Part shown: positions 17,930-26,891 of the stretch, one piece after another | Numbering within the stretch: the first letter of the stretch is position 1 | Layout of the letters: each line of letters opens with the position of its first letter | Assembly (NCBI GenBank): GCA_963977005.1 | Contig: CAXBMQ010000022.1 | Location: forward strand, 14,222-78,221 | Source: CAXBCP01 sp963977005 | Lineage (GTDB): Bacteria > Pseudomonadota > Alphaproteobacteria > MPNO01 > UBA830 | Length of the DNA: 64,000 bases | Direction of reading: 5' to 3' | Translations under genes and position numbers: made by a program | The notes under the pieces: model-generated | Seen by the model: only the letters and a program-made list of their open reading frames with translations | Told to the model about the DNA's origin: nothing | The model's database searches: none

Positions 17930-20900
17930 ATGACCGATCCGGGCTTTATCCATCTGCGGGTTCATACCGCCTATTCGCTGTCCGAAGGCGCGATCAAGCT
18001 GCCGAAGCTGATCGAGCTTGCCACCGGCTACGAAATGCCCGCCGTGGCGGTGACCGACACGAACAACCTGTTCGGCGCGCTTGAATTCTCGCTCGCCGCA
18101 TCGAAGGCGGGTATCCAGCCGATCATCGGCTGTCAGTTCGACGTCGCGCGCGAGGGCGAGGCGTCGCGCCAGACGGGGAACAACGCCACCGCGCGGCGGC
18201 ACGACCGGCTTGTGCTGCTCGCGCAGAACCGGACCGGCTACGAAAACCTGATGGAGATATCGTCCGACGCGTTCCTGACGACCGAGCACGGCGACACCCA
18301 TACGACGCTGGAAAAACTGGAAGAACGTGCCGACGGCCTGATCTGTCTGTCCGGCGGGCCGGACGGACCGCTGGGGCGGCTGATCGGCGACGGACAGATC
18401 CCCGCCGCCGAGGCGATGTGCGAGCGGCTGCAGTCGATCTTTCCCGGCCGGTTCTATATCGAACTGCAGCGCCACGGCCTCGCCTTCGAGCGCCGGATAG
18501 AGCCGGGCCTGCTGAAGCTCGCCTACGACCGGGATATCCCGCTGGTTGCCACCAACGACGCCTATTTCGCGACCCGGGACATGTACGAGGCGCATGACGC
18601 GCTGCTGTGCATCGCCGACGGTCGCTATGTCTCCGAATCCGATCGCCGCCACCTGACCGACCGGCATCATTTCCGCACGGCGGACGAGATGCGCGAACAG
18701 TTCGCGGATCTGCCCGAAGCGATCGATAACACCGTGGTCATCGCCCGGCGCTGCGCCTTCATGCCGTCGGAACATGCGCCGATCCTGCCGCCGTTCGAGA
18801 TCGAAGGCGCGTCGAACGAGGAAGAAGCGCTGCGGCTGATGGCGCGCGAGGGGCTGGACGCGCGGCTCGACATCCAGGTCTATACCGACGACATGGACGC
18901 CGCGGCGCGCGAGGACGTCGCGAAGCCCTATCGCGAACGGCTCGAATTCGAGCTCAACGTCATCATCGAAATGGGTTTCCCCGGTTATTTCCTGATCGTT
19001 GCCGATTTTATCCAGTGGTCCAAGGACAAGGGCATTCCGGTCGGGCCGGGCCGCGGCTCGGGCGCGGGTTCGGTCGTCGCCTGGGCGCTGACGATCACCG
19101 ATCTCGATCCGCTGAAGTTCGGCCTGCTGTTCGAACGTTTCCTGAACCCCGAACGGGTATCCATGCCCGACTTCGATATCGATTTCTGCCAGGACCGCCG
19201 CGACGAGGTGATCCACTACGTCCAGGAAAAATACGGCGACGACAAGGTTGCCCAGATCATCACCTTCGGAAAGCTGCAGGCCCGCGCTGTGCTGCGCGAT
19301 GTCGGGCGCGTGCTCGGCATGCCCTACGGCCAGGTCGACAAGATCACCAAGCTGGTGCCGTTCAACCCGGCCCACCCGCCGACGCTGCAGGAAGCCATCG
19401 ACGGCGAAGCGGAACTGCGTCATCTGCGCGACAGCGACGAGACGGTCGGCCAGCTGATCGACAATTCGCTCAAGCTCGAAGGGCTGTACCGCCACGCATC
19501 GACCCATGCGGCGGGCGTGATTATCGGCGACCGGCGGCTGGCCGAGCTGGTGCCGCTGTATAAAGACCCGCGCTCGGACATGCCGGCGACGCAGTTCTCG
19601 ATGAAATACGCCGAGGCCGCCGGGCTGGTGAAATTCGACTTTCTCGGCCTCAAGACGCTCACCGTACTGCAGCGCGCAATCGAGCTGATTGAACAGCGCG
19701 AGGAAGCGCCGGATTTGCTGAACCTGCCGCTCAGCGACCCGAAGACGTTCGAGATGCTGTCGCGCGGCGAGACGGTCGGCGTGTTCCAGCTGGAAAGTTC
19801 GGGCATGCGCGACGTGCTGCGCCAGCTCAAGCCCGATACGTTTGAGGACATCATCGCCTTGGTCGCTTTGTATCGTCCCGGCCCGATGGACAATATTCCG
19901 CGCTATATCGCCTGCAAGCACGGCGAGGAAGAGCCGGATTATCTGCATCCCGACCTGCAGCCGATCCTGGAAGAGACCTACGGCGTGATGATCTACCAGG
20001 AACAGGTGATGCAGATCGCCCAGGTCCTGTCCGGCTATTCGCTCGGCGGCGCGGACCTGCTGCGCCGCGCCATGGGCAAGAAGATCGCCGCCGAAATGGC
20101 CGCCCAGCGCGAGGATTTCGTCAATGGCGCGGATGCCCGCGGGGTCGACAAGGCGCAGGCCGGGCGCATTTTCGACCAGGTCGACAAGTTCGCAGGCTAC
20201 GGCTTCAACAAAAGCCACGCGGCGGCCTATGCGCTGGTCGCCTATCAGACCGCCTTTCTGAAGGCGAACTATCCGGTCGAATTCCTCGCCGCCTCGATGA
20301 CCCTCGATCTCGGCAATACCGACAAGCTGAATATCTTCCGCCAGGAACTCGACCGTCTCGATATCCCGCTGCTCTCGCCGGATATCAACAAATCCGGCGT
20401 CACCTTTACGGTGGAAACCATTACGAATGGGACGACGACCTATGCCGTGCGCTACGCGCTGGCCGCGATCAAGAATGTCGGGCGCCAGGCGATGGCCGAT
20501 GTGGTCGCCGAACGCGACAGCAACGGCTCCTTTGCCGATCTTGCCGATTTCGCGACCCGGCTGACATCCTCGGGCGCGAACAAGCGCCAGTTCGAGAACC
20601 TGGTCAGGGCAGGGGCCTTCGACAGCCTGGATTCCAACCGCAAACGCCTGTACGAGGGCGCCGAGGGCGTGATGCGCCTCGCCAACACATCGGCGCAGGA
20701 ACGCGAAAGCGGCCAGGACAGCCTGTTCGGCGGGGCGGTGGCGGAAGACGACAATGCGCGCTTGCGCCTGCCCGATACCCTCGACTGGCCGGTGATGGAA
20801 CGTCTGACCCATGAATTCGAAGCCGTCGGCTCGTACCTCTCGGCCCATCCATTGGATGCCTATGCCGGGCAGTTACGTAAACTGCGGGTCACGCCCGCCG

Positions 20901-21412
20901 CCGATATCAGCCCGCGCATGGCCGGCACCGCGCCCAATGTGGCCGGCGTGGTCATTAGCAAGCAGGAACGAACCTCCGCCAAGGGCAACCGCTTCGCCTT
21001 CGTGCAATTGTCGGACGGCTCCGGCGTGTTCGAGATCGTCGTGTTCTCCGAAACCCTCGCGCAATCCCGCGAGCTCCTCGAAGGCGGCCAGCGGGTCATC
21101 GTCACCGTCGACGTCCGCGCCGATGACGGCGATGCCGCCCGCATGTCAGCCACCATGATCCGCCCGCTCGACGAGGTGCTGGCAAGTGCCTCGACCGAGC
21201 TCAAGATCGTTATCGCCGACCCCATCGCCATCGACGGCGTCAGACACGCGCTGGATGCGGGCGAGGAGGGGCGCTGCAAGGTCGCCCTCATACTCGATGT
21301 CGGCGATCATCAGGAGGTAGAGATCAAGCTGCCGCGCAAGATCGCCCTGACGGGCAATTTCCGGGCCGCGGTGGCGCATCTGCCGGGCGTGGCGGCGGTG
21401 CTGGACCCTTAG
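17930..21412 (+). CDS. dnaE: DNA polymerase III alpha subunit
   Basis: The replicative polymerase catalytic subunit has 1160 residues, the usual length. It opens with the PHP domain signature FIHLRVHTAYSLSEGAIKL, carries catalytic aspartates in MPDFDIDFCQDRR, and has GYGFNKSHAAAYALVAYQT in the fingers region. A C-terminal OB-fold follows, with VAGVVISKQERTSAKGNRFA. The gene probably has its own promoter in the short gap after lolD. On its far side lies the 777-base intergenic region before rpsB. Confidence 0.97.
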   Translation: MTDPGFIHLRVHTAYSLSEGAIKLPKLIELATGYEMPAVAVTDTNNLFGALEFSLAASKAGIQPIIGCQFDVAREGEASRQTGNNATARRHDRLVLLAQNRTGYENLMEISSDAFLTTEHGDTHTTLEKLEERADGLICLSGGPDGPLGRLIGDGQIPAAEAMCERLQSIFPGRFYIELQRHGLAFERRIEPGLLKLAYDRDIPLVATNDAYFATRDMYEAHDALLCIADGRYVSESDRRHLTDRHHFRTADEMREQFADLPEAIDNTVVIARRCAFMPSEHAPILPPFEIEGASNEEEALRLMAREGLDARLDIQVYTDDMDAAAREDVAKPYRERLEFELNVIIEMGFPGYFLIVADFIQWSKDKGIPVGPGRGSGAGSVVAWALTITDLDPLKFGLLFERFLNPERVSMPDFDIDFCQDRRDEVIHYVQEKYGDDKVAQIITFGKLQARAVLRDVGRVLGMPYGQVDKITKLVPFNPAHPPTLQEAIDGEAELRHLRDSDETVGQLIDNSLKLEGLYRHASTHAAGVIIGDRRLAELVPLYKDPRSDMPATQFSMKYAEAAGLVKFDFLGLKTLTVLQRAIELIEQREEAPDLLNLPLSDPKTFEMLSRGETVGVFQLESSGMRDVLRQLKPDTFEDIIALVALYRPGPMDNIPRYIACKHGEEEPDYLHPDLQPILEETYGVMIYQEQVMQIAQVLSGYSLGGADLLRRAMGKKIAAEMAAQREDFVNGADARGVDKAQAGRIFDQVDKFAGYGFNKSHAAAYALVAYQTAFLKANYPVEFLAASMTLDLGNTDKLNIFRQELDRLDIPLLSPDINKSGVTFTVETITNGTTTYAVRYALAAIKNVGRQAMADVVAERDSNGSFADLADFATRLTSSGANKRQFENLVRAGAFDSLDSNRKRLYEGAEGVMRLANTSAQERESGQDSLFGGAVAEDDNARLRLPDTLDWPVMERLTHEFEAVGSYLSAHPLDAYAGQLRKLRVTPAADISPRMAGTAPNVAGVVISKQERTSAKGNRFAFVQLSDGSGVFEIVVFSETLAQSRELLEGGQRVIVTVDVRADDGDAARMSATMIRPLDEVLASASTELKIVIADPIAIDGVRHALDAGEEGRCKVALILDVGDHQEVEIKLPRKIALTGNFRAAVAHLPGVAAVLDP

Positions 21413-21621
21413 TTTTCGAACTGCAAGCTGGGGCGGGTGCTGCTCCGCCGTATCCACATCCTTGCTGTCTATTCCCTCGCCCTTATGGCGATGGTCCATT
21501 TTTGACATCGCACGACCATCTGAAGCGGACCCTCGGTACAGGAGCGGGGAAGGAGATGGTGTTGGCCGCGAATGGGGGCGGTGCGGGATTCTTAGGGCAT
21601 CTTGTCCATATATATCACCTT

Positions 21622-21703
21622 GTCACCCCGGCCTCGTGCCGGGGTCCGGTCTCGTGGCGGCAAGATAAGGCAAGGCTGGATCCCGGCACGAGGCCGGGAT
21701 GAC
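21622..21703. repeat. Palindromic intergenic repeat element
   Basis: Two 26-base arms, 21622-21647 and 21678-21703, are inverted copies that match in 24 of 26 positions around the core CCCGGCCTCGTGCCGGG. Each arm is itself partly palindromic (CCCGGC with GCCGGG), and 30 bases separate them. The ends read GTCA and TGAC. The element resembles the small palindromic repeats dispersed in many alphaproteobacterial genomes. It is the only copy seen in this window. Confidence 0.75.
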
Positions 21704-21755
21704 AATTTGAGGGTCGATTGATATTTTGGCCTCTAGGTTCGCTATTTGTTCGTTT

Positions 21756-21783
21756 TTGTGGTACCTTGTCAGGTCTTTAAATA
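21756..21783 (+). promoter_or_regulatory. Candidate sigma-70 promoter for the structured RNA
   Basis: TTGTGG at 21756-21761 and TAAATA at 21778-21783 are separated by 16 bases in an AT-rich stretch. Transcription would start near 21788-21791, directly at the left edge of the candidate RNA. Both boxes deviate from consensus, so this is tentative. Confidence 0.4.
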
Positions 21784-21785
21784 AG

Positions 21786-21935
21786 CATGAAACCGCCTCA
21801 CAGGCGATGGAGGTGTTGCCCATGCAAACCTGACTCTGCTTGCGGCGGGAGAAGACCGCTCGAGAGAGCGATTCACGCGGCACTGGGCTACAGCCCCTTC
21901 GGGTGCATGGGGTTGAATTGCGACTTTTGTGACGG
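21786..21935 (+). ncRNA. ssrS: Candidate 6S-like RNA
   Basis: The region can fold into a rod. An outer stem CCCATGCA (21819-21826) pairs with TGCATGGG (21904-21911). Inside is a large open bubble, then a second stem TGCT-GCG pairing with CGCGGCA, and an apical hairpin CGCTC-GAGA-GAGCG at 21857-21870. The 3' strand carries ATTCAC followed by GGGCTACAGCC, resembling ATTCAC...GGGTTACAGCC of E. coli 6S RNA. 6S RNA binds the sigma-70 holoenzyme. Against it are a short closing stem and an unusual genomic place, since 6S normally lies near zapA or fthC. The ends are estimates. Confidence 0.45.
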
Positions 21936-22189
21936 CGCAGGATTTCGCTGGGGATTTCACCGGGGGTTACCGGGGCGTTTTCCAACAAAAGCGCTTGCGA
22001 AATCATTGCTTTAGGACTATCAACCCGCTCGTAAATCCACACGCGGGGTTACGGGCGGCGGCGTCATAGGCTGATCGTTCGATCCGGTGTCAGGCCGACC
22101 GGGCCGGGAATGTTCTTCGGAATGCTTCCAAGTCCCTGAAATACCTGACCAAATCCCCGCGGAGGTCTAACCGGAAAAGGACACTGAAA

Positions 22190-23038
22190 ATGGCTATGCC
22201 AGAATTCTCGATGCGTCAGCTTTTGGAAGCGGGCGTTCACTTCGGACATAATACCCGCCGCTGGAACCCCAAGATGCAACCGTACATCTTCGGCGTTCGC
22301 AACAAAGTTCACATTCTCGACCTGCAGCAGACCGTGCCGATGCTTCATGCGGCGCTGGCCGCTGTGCGCGAGGTTACCGCGCGCGGCGGACGCGTGCTGT
22401 TCGTCGGCACCAAGCGCCAGGCGAGCGAGATTGTCGCCGAATCCGCCGGCCGCTGCGGCCAGTACTACGTCAACCACCGCTGGCTCGGCGGCATGCTGAC
22501 CAACTGGAAGACGATCACGGCCTCGATCAAGCGTCTGCACGAACTGGACGAAATGCTCGGCTCGGCGGAAATCGCCGAAGGTCTGACCAAGAAGGAACTG
22601 CTGAACCTGACGCGCGAGCGCGACAAGCTCGAACGCTCGCTCGGCGGTATCAAGGACATGGGCGGCCTGCCGGACATGCTGTTCATCATCGACACCAACA
22701 AGGAAGAGCTCGCGGTGGCCGAGGCCAGCACGCTGAATATTCCGGTGATCGCGGTGATCGACAGCAATTCCAGCCCGCAGGGCGTCACGTTCCCGATCCC
22801 GGGCAATGACGATGCCATCCGGTCGATCGCGCTGTATTGCGATCTGCTGTCGGCGGCCGTGCTTGACGGTCTGCAGCAGGAAGCCATCACGTCCGGCGAG
22901 GATATCGGGGCGGCTGAGGAAGCCCCGGTCGAGGCTCTGCCGGCGACGGAAACGGCGGCCCCCGCGGCCGAGGCATCCGCCGAAGCCACGCCTGCGACCG
23001 AAGCGGCACCGGCGGCAGACAAACCTGCGGCTGAATAA
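22190..23038 (+). CDS. rpsB: 30S ribosomal protein S2
   Basis: The 282-residue S2 protein binds the 16S rRNA head/body junction and is needed for recruitment of S1. The conserved start MPEFSMRQLLEAGVHFGH and the KRQASEIVAESAGRCGQYYV and RWLGGMLTNWKTI segments are visible. After residue 240 the sequence becomes a low-complexity tail rich in Ala, Glu, Pro and Thr, common in alphaproteobacterial S2 but not ordered in structures. It is the first gene of the rpsB-tsf-pyrH-frr group. A second ATG two codons inside is an alternative start. Confidence 0.97.
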   Translation: MAMPEFSMRQLLEAGVHFGHNTRRWNPKMQPYIFGVRNKVHILDLQQTVPMLHAALAAVREVTARGGRVLFVGTKRQASEIVAESAGRCGQYYVNHRWLGGMLTNWKTITASIKRLHELDEMLGSAEIAEGLTKKELLNLTRERDKLERSLGGIKDMGGLPDMLFIIDTNKEELAVAEASTLNIPVIAVIDSNSSPQGVTFPIPGNDDAIRSIALYCDLLSAAVLDGLQQEAITSGEDIGAAEEAPVEALPATETAAPAAEASAEATPATEAAPAADKPAAE

Positions 23039-23089
23039 GAAAACTCTTTCTTATCAGCTTGTTGTAGAACTTTATTGAGAAGGTGAGTT

Positions 23090-24013
23090 ATGGCTGAAAT
23101 CACAGCTGCGCTGGTCAAGGAACTGCGCGAAACGTCCGGCGCCGGGATGATGGACTGCAAGAAGGCGTTGACCGAAACCGATGGCAACATGGAAGAAGCC
23201 GTCGACTGGCTGCGCAAGAAGGGCCTCGCGGCCGCGGCGAAGAAATCCGGCCGTGTCGCGGCTGAAGGTCTCGTGGCCGTCGTCACCGACGGGCCCAAGG
23301 GCGCCGTGATCGAGCTCAATTCGGAGACCGACTTCGTTGCCCGGAACCCCGAGTTCCAGGCATTCGTCGGCAGCGTCGGCGAGGCCGCGCTGGCCGCGGG
23401 CGGCGATTTCGACAAAACCGGCGCGTCCGCCATGGCGGGCGGCAAGTCGGTGGTCGATACGGTTACCGAGATGGTCGGCACGATCGGCGAAAACCTGTCT
23501 TTCCGCCGTTCCGCGGGGATAACTGTCGGCGACGGCGTCGTCGCCAGCTATGTCCACGGCGCGGTGGCGCCGAACCTCGGCAAGATCGGTGTGCTGGTCG
23601 GGCTGGAATCGACCGGCGATGCCGCGAAACTGGCTGAATTCGGCAAGCAGCTTGCGATGCACGTGGCCGCGGCGAACCCCCAATGGGTGTCGCAGGACGA
23701 GGTCGATACCGAAGCGGTCGACCGCGAGCGCGAGGTTCTGGCCGAACAGGCGCGGGCATCGGGCAAGCCCGAGGAAATCGTGCAGAAGATGGTCGATGGC
23801 CGTCTGCGCAAGTATTACGAAGAGGTCTGCCTGATGGACCAGACCTTCGTGATCGACGGCGAAACCAAGGTTTCCAAGGCGGTCGAGGCGGCGGCGGGCG
23901 ATGTCGGCGCACCGGTCAAGGTCACCGCATTCGCCCGGTTCCAGCTTGGCGAAGGCATCGAGAAGGAAGAGTCCGATTTCGCCGCGGAGGTCGCCGCGAC
24001 GGCGGGCGGCTGA
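23090..24013 (+). CDS. tsf: Elongation factor Ts
   Basis: The 307-residue guanine-nucleotide exchange factor recycles EF-Tu. It begins ITAALVKELRETSGAGMMDC, followed by KKALTETDGNMEEAVDWLRKK, the N-terminal module, and contains NSETDFVARN, the segment that contacts EF-Tu. The length is normal. It follows rpsB by 51 bases in the universally conserved order and has a GAAGGTGAG ribosome site. Confidence 0.97.
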   Translation: MAEITAALVKELRETSGAGMMDCKKALTETDGNMEEAVDWLRKKGLAAAAKKSGRVAAEGLVAVVTDGPKGAVIELNSETDFVARNPEFQAFVGSVGEAALAAGGDFDKTGASAMAGGKSVVDTVTEMVGTIGENLSFRRSAGITVGDGVVASYVHGAVAPNLGKIGVLVGLESTGDAAKLAEFGKQLAMHVAAANPQWVSQDEVDTEAVDREREVLAEQARASGKPEEIVQKMVDGRLRKYYEEVCLMDQTFVIDGETKVSKAVEAAAGDVGAPVKVTAFARFQLGEGIEKEESDFAAEVAATAGG

Positions 24014-24026
24014 GGGGAGACCCCGG

Positions 24027-24758
24027 ATGCCGGATAGCGCCCAACTTCGCTTCAAACGTGTCCTGCTCAAGGTCTCGGGAGAGGCGTTGATGGGGGACGG
24101 TTCCTACGGTATCGACCCGGCGACGGCGAACCGGATTGCCAATGAGATCAAGTCGGTAACAGATCTCGGGGCGGAAGTCTGCCTGGTGATCGGCGGCGGC
24201 AACATCTTTCGCGGCATCTCCGGCGCGGCGGCGGGGCTCGAACGCGGCACCGCCGACTACATGGGCATGCTGGCAACCGTGATGAACGCCCTGGCGATGC
24301 AGGGCGCGCTGGAAGACATCGGCGTGCCCACCCGGGTACAGTCGGCAATCCCGATGTCGACGATCTGCGAGCCGTTTATCCGGCGCCGGGCGATCCGGCA
24401 CATGGAAAAGGGCCGCGTCGTCATTTTTGCGGCTGGCACGGGCAATCCCTATTTCACGACCGATACGGCCGCCGCGCTGCGCGCGACCGAGATGAACTGC
24501 GACGCCATCTTCAAGGGCACGCAGGTGGACGGCGTGTATTCCGCCGATCCGCACAAGGTTCCCGATGCCGAAAGGTACGAGACGCTGACCTATATGGATG
24601 TGCTGTCGCGCGACCTGCGGGTAATGGATGCATCCGCGATCTCCCTGGCACGCGAAAATAACATACCGATTCTGGTCTTTTCGATACACAATCCCAACGC
24701 CTTTGCCGCAGTGGTGCAGGGCGAGGGCACCTTCACGATCATCAGCGACGAAGGTTGA
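24027..24758 (+). CDS. pyrH: UMP kinase
   Basis: This 243-residue bacterial hexameric UMP kinase phosphorylates UMP to UDP in pyrimidine nucleotide synthesis. It has the amino-acid-kinase fold motifs RVLLKVSGEALMG at the start, CLVIGGGNIFRG, RAIRHMEKGRVVIFAAGTGNPYFT cut into its usual segments, and a C-terminal VVQGEGTFTII. The ATG chosen lies 13 bases after tsf; longer in-frame sequence overlaps tsf and lacks similarity. It shares the operon with translation genes, the standard order. Confidence 0.96.
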   Translation: MPDSAQLRFKRVLLKVSGEALMGDGSYGIDPATANRIANEIKSVTDLGAEVCLVIGGGNIFRGISGAAAGLERGTADYMGMLATVMNALAMQGALEDIGVPTRVQSAIPMSTICEPFIRRRAIRHMEKGRVVIFAAGTGNPYFTTDTAAALRATEMNCDAIFKGTQVDGVYSADPHKVPDAERYETLTYMDVLSRDLRVMDASAISLARENNIPILVFSIHNPNAFAAVVQGEGTFTIISDEG

Positions 24759-24777
24759 GGAAGAAGGATTTCAGACT

Positions 24778-25335
24778 ATGGCCGACCCGGATATTAACGA
24801 CCTCAAACGACGGATGGACGGTGCCATCGAGGTTCTTCGCGACGAATTTGGCGGATTGCGGACCGGCCGGGCATCCCCGGCGCTGCTCGAGCCCATTACG
24901 GTCGATGCCTATGGATCGCCGATGCCGATGAACCAGGTCGGGACCATCAGCGCGCCCGACGGCCGCATGCTGTCGGTCCAGGTGTGGGACAACTCGCTTA
25001 TCAGCTCGGTCGAAAAGGCGATCCGCGATTCGGATCTCGGGCTCAACCCCCAGACCGAGGGGAACGTCGTTCGGGTGCCGGTGCCGCAGTTGTCGGAAGA
25101 ACGCCGCGTCGAGATGACCAAGGTTGCCGGCAAGTATGCCGAGCAGGCGCGCATCGCGGTGCGGAACGTCCGGCGGGACGGCATCGACATGCTCAAGAAA
25201 ATGGAAAAAGACGGCGATATCTCTCAGGACGAACAACGTGCCTGGACGGAAGAAATCCAGAAGCTGACGGATAGCTCGATCAAGACGATCGACGAATCCG
25301 TCACGTCGAAGGAAGCCGAAATCCTTCAGGTGTAG
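24778..25335 (+). CDS. frr: Ribosome recycling factor
   Basis: The 185-residue factor splits post-termination ribosomes together with EF-G. The family pattern is clear: RMDGAIEVLRDEFGGLRTGRASPAL cut by the usual turn, then the beta domain, then RVPVPQLSEERRVEMTK and VRNVRRDGIDMLKKMEKDG. The length is exactly typical. The start follows an AGGAAGAAGGA ribosome site and is 19 bases after pyrH. uppS begins four bases after its stop. Confidence 0.97.
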   Translation: MADPDINDLKRRMDGAIEVLRDEFGGLRTGRASPALLEPITVDAYGSPMPMNQVGTISAPDGRMLSVQVWDNSLISSVEKAIRDSDLGLNPQTEGNVVRVPVPQLSEERRVEMTKVAGKYAEQARIAVRNVRRDGIDMLKKMEKDGDISQDEQRAWTEEIQKLTDSSIKTIDESVTSKEAEILQV

Positions 25336-25339
25336 TTGT

Positions 25340-26074
25340 ATGAAACCAGTCCCCACTCAGCCGGAATCGAACGGCATACCTGTTCATGTCGCCATTATTA
25401 TGGATGGCAACGGCAGGTGGGCGAAGGCCAAGGGCCTGCCCCGCGCGGCCGGCCATGCCCAGGGCGCGGAAGCCGTTCGGCGGACGGTCAAGGCGGCAAG
25501 CCAGCTGGGGATCCGCTACCTGACGCTCTATGGCTTCTCGCTTGAAAACTGGAAGCGTCCGGCCAAGGAAATTGCCGATCTGATGGGGCTGTTGCGGCTC
25601 TACCTCCGGAAGGAAATCGCCGAGCTTCACCGCGAAGGCGTGCGTATCCGGTTTATCGGCGACCGGTCGCTGCTGGAACCCGATATCGTCTCGTTGATCG
25701 AAATGTCCGAACAGAAGACCCGGGCCAACACCAAGCTCGATCTTGTGATTGCGCTGAGCTATGGCAGCCGTCAGGAGATCACGACCGCGGTGCGCAGCCT
25801 GGTCAGGGACGTCATTGCCGGCGAATTGGATGCCGAGGCGATTGATGAGAATTCGATCGAGAGCCGGCTCTATACCGCCGACATTCCCGATCCCGACCTG
25901 ATCGTGCGGACGAGCGGCGAACAGCGCATCAGCAATTTTCTGCTGTGGCAGTCCGCCTATGCCGAATTCGTGTTTACCGATGTGCTGTGGCCGGACTTTT
26001 CGCGCGAGAAACTGGAGGATTCCATCGAAGAATTCAGTCGCCGCGAAAGGCGCTATGGCGCAACCACAGCCTGA
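25340..26074 (+). CDS. uppS: Undecaprenyl pyrophosphate synthase
   Basis: This 244-residue cis-prenyltransferase makes the C55 lipid carrier used for peptidoglycan and lipopolysaccharide assembly. The signature VAIIMDGNGRWAKAKGL, with the catalytic aspartate, is near residue 20. LTLYGFSLENWKRP and the C-terminal DLIVRTSGEQRISNFLLWQ are also present. The start lies four bases after frr, and the 3' end overlaps cdsA by 20 bases, so expression is coupled. Confidence 0.96.
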   Translation: MKPVPTQPESNGIPVHVAIIMDGNGRWAKAKGLPRAAGHAQGAEAVRRTVKAASQLGIRYLTLYGFSLENWKRPAKEIADLMGLLRLYLRKEIAELHREGVRIRFIGDRSLLEPDIVSLIEMSEQKTRANTKLDLVIALSYGSRQEITTAVRSLVRDVIAGELDAEAIDENSIESRLYTADIPDPDLIVRTSGEQRISNFLLWQSAYAEFVFTDVLWPDFSREKLEDSIEEFSRRERRYGATTA

Positions 26075-26891
26075 TCGCATAACCGCCAATCGTGGTTTTC
26101 GGAACCTTGGCCTGCGGCTCAAGTCTGCCGCGCTCCTCGCGCCCCCGGTCTTCGCCGGCATATATTTCGGCTCTCCCTGGTTCGATCTACTCGTCGGCCT
26201 CGCGGCGGCGATCATGATCTGGGAATGGGCGACCATGTGTTCGAGCGGGAGGTTCGGCCTTCTTGGCTGGTTGATGGAGGCCGGAATCGCCGGTTGCGTT
26301 TTCGCACTCTACGCCGGCAGGCCGGAATTCTCGCTGATTTCGCTCGGAATCGCTGCTGTCCTGGTCGCCGTCGTGGCGGTCGGCCGACAACATGCGAGCC
26401 CGGCACGGCTGGCGATGGGGACGGCGATGGTCGGCGTCTTCTGCCTGTCGTTCATCTGGCTGAGGGCGATGCCGGGGGCGGGGCTCGAACTCGTCGTCTG
26501 GCTGGTGATTGCCGTGTGGTTTACCGATGCCGGCGGCTATTTCTTCGGCAAGACGATTGGCGGCCCGAAGCTGGCGCCGCGAATCAGTCCGAACAAGACC
26601 TGGGCGGGGCTTGGCGGCGGTATCCTGCTCGCCACGGTCTGGAGCGCGGTTGCGCTGTTCTGGGGCAGCGGCTACGCCATAGGGCCGGTTATTGCCGCGG
26701 CGGTCTGTATCGCCGTCCTCGCTCAGCTCGGCGACCTGGCGGTTTCGTCGGTGAAGCGGCGTTTCGGGGTGAAGGATGCGAGCGCGTTGATACCGGGGCA
26801 TGGCGGTGTCCTTGACCGGCTGGATGGCATGTTATTGACGGGGCCGGCGGCTGCATTCGTGCTAGTGTTGTCGGCAAGAGGGTGGATTTGA
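26055..26891 (+). CDS. cdsA: Phosphatidate cytidylyltransferase
   Basis: The 278-residue multi-pass membrane enzyme makes CDP-diacylglycerol from phosphatidate and CTP, the precursor of membrane phospholipids. The C-terminal family signature is visible as SVKRRFGVKDASALIPGHGG with GVLDRLDGM following, and about eight membrane segments precede it. The ATG used overlaps the end of uppS and yields the usual length. The stop shares one base with the dxr start. Confidence 0.94.
   Translation: MAQPQPDRITANRGFRNLGLRLKSAALLAPPVFAGIYFGSPWFDLLVGLAAAIMIWEWATMCSSGRFGLLGWLMEAGIAGCVFALYAGRPEFSLISLGIAAVLVAVVAVGRQHASPARLAMGTAMVGVFCLSFIWLRAMPGAGLELVVWLVIAVWFTDAGGYFFGKTIGGPKLAPRISPNKTWAGLGGGILLATVWSAVALFWGSGYAIGPVIAAAVCIAVLAQLGDLAVSSVKRRFGVKDASALIPGHGGVLDRLDGMLLTGPAAAFVLVLSARGWI

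Larger units (their letters stand above)
21413..22189. other. Long intergenic region between dnaE and rpsB
   Basis: No convincing protein gene is present in these 777 bases. The first 200 bases contain only weak hairpins, such as GGCGG/CCGCC shortly after dnaE. A palindromic repeat element occupies 21622-21703. An AT-rich promoter-like stretch follows and precedes a candidate structured RNA at about 21786-21935. The last 200 bases are the rpsB leader, ending in a GGAAAAGGA ribosome site before rpsB; I see no recognisable riboswitch in it. Confidence 0.7.

Noticed and set aside
17246..20848. A very long open frame (1200 codons) on the minus strand opposite lolD and dnaE.
   Set aside because: It is a high-GC codon-position shadow of dnaE, low in complexity and rich in His/Arg/Gln, with no recognisable domain. 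dnaE on the other strand is certain.
21787..22014. A short open frame in the dnaE-rpsB gap.
   Set aside because: It covers the palindromic stems of the candidate RNA, has no ribosome site and shows no protein-like pattern.
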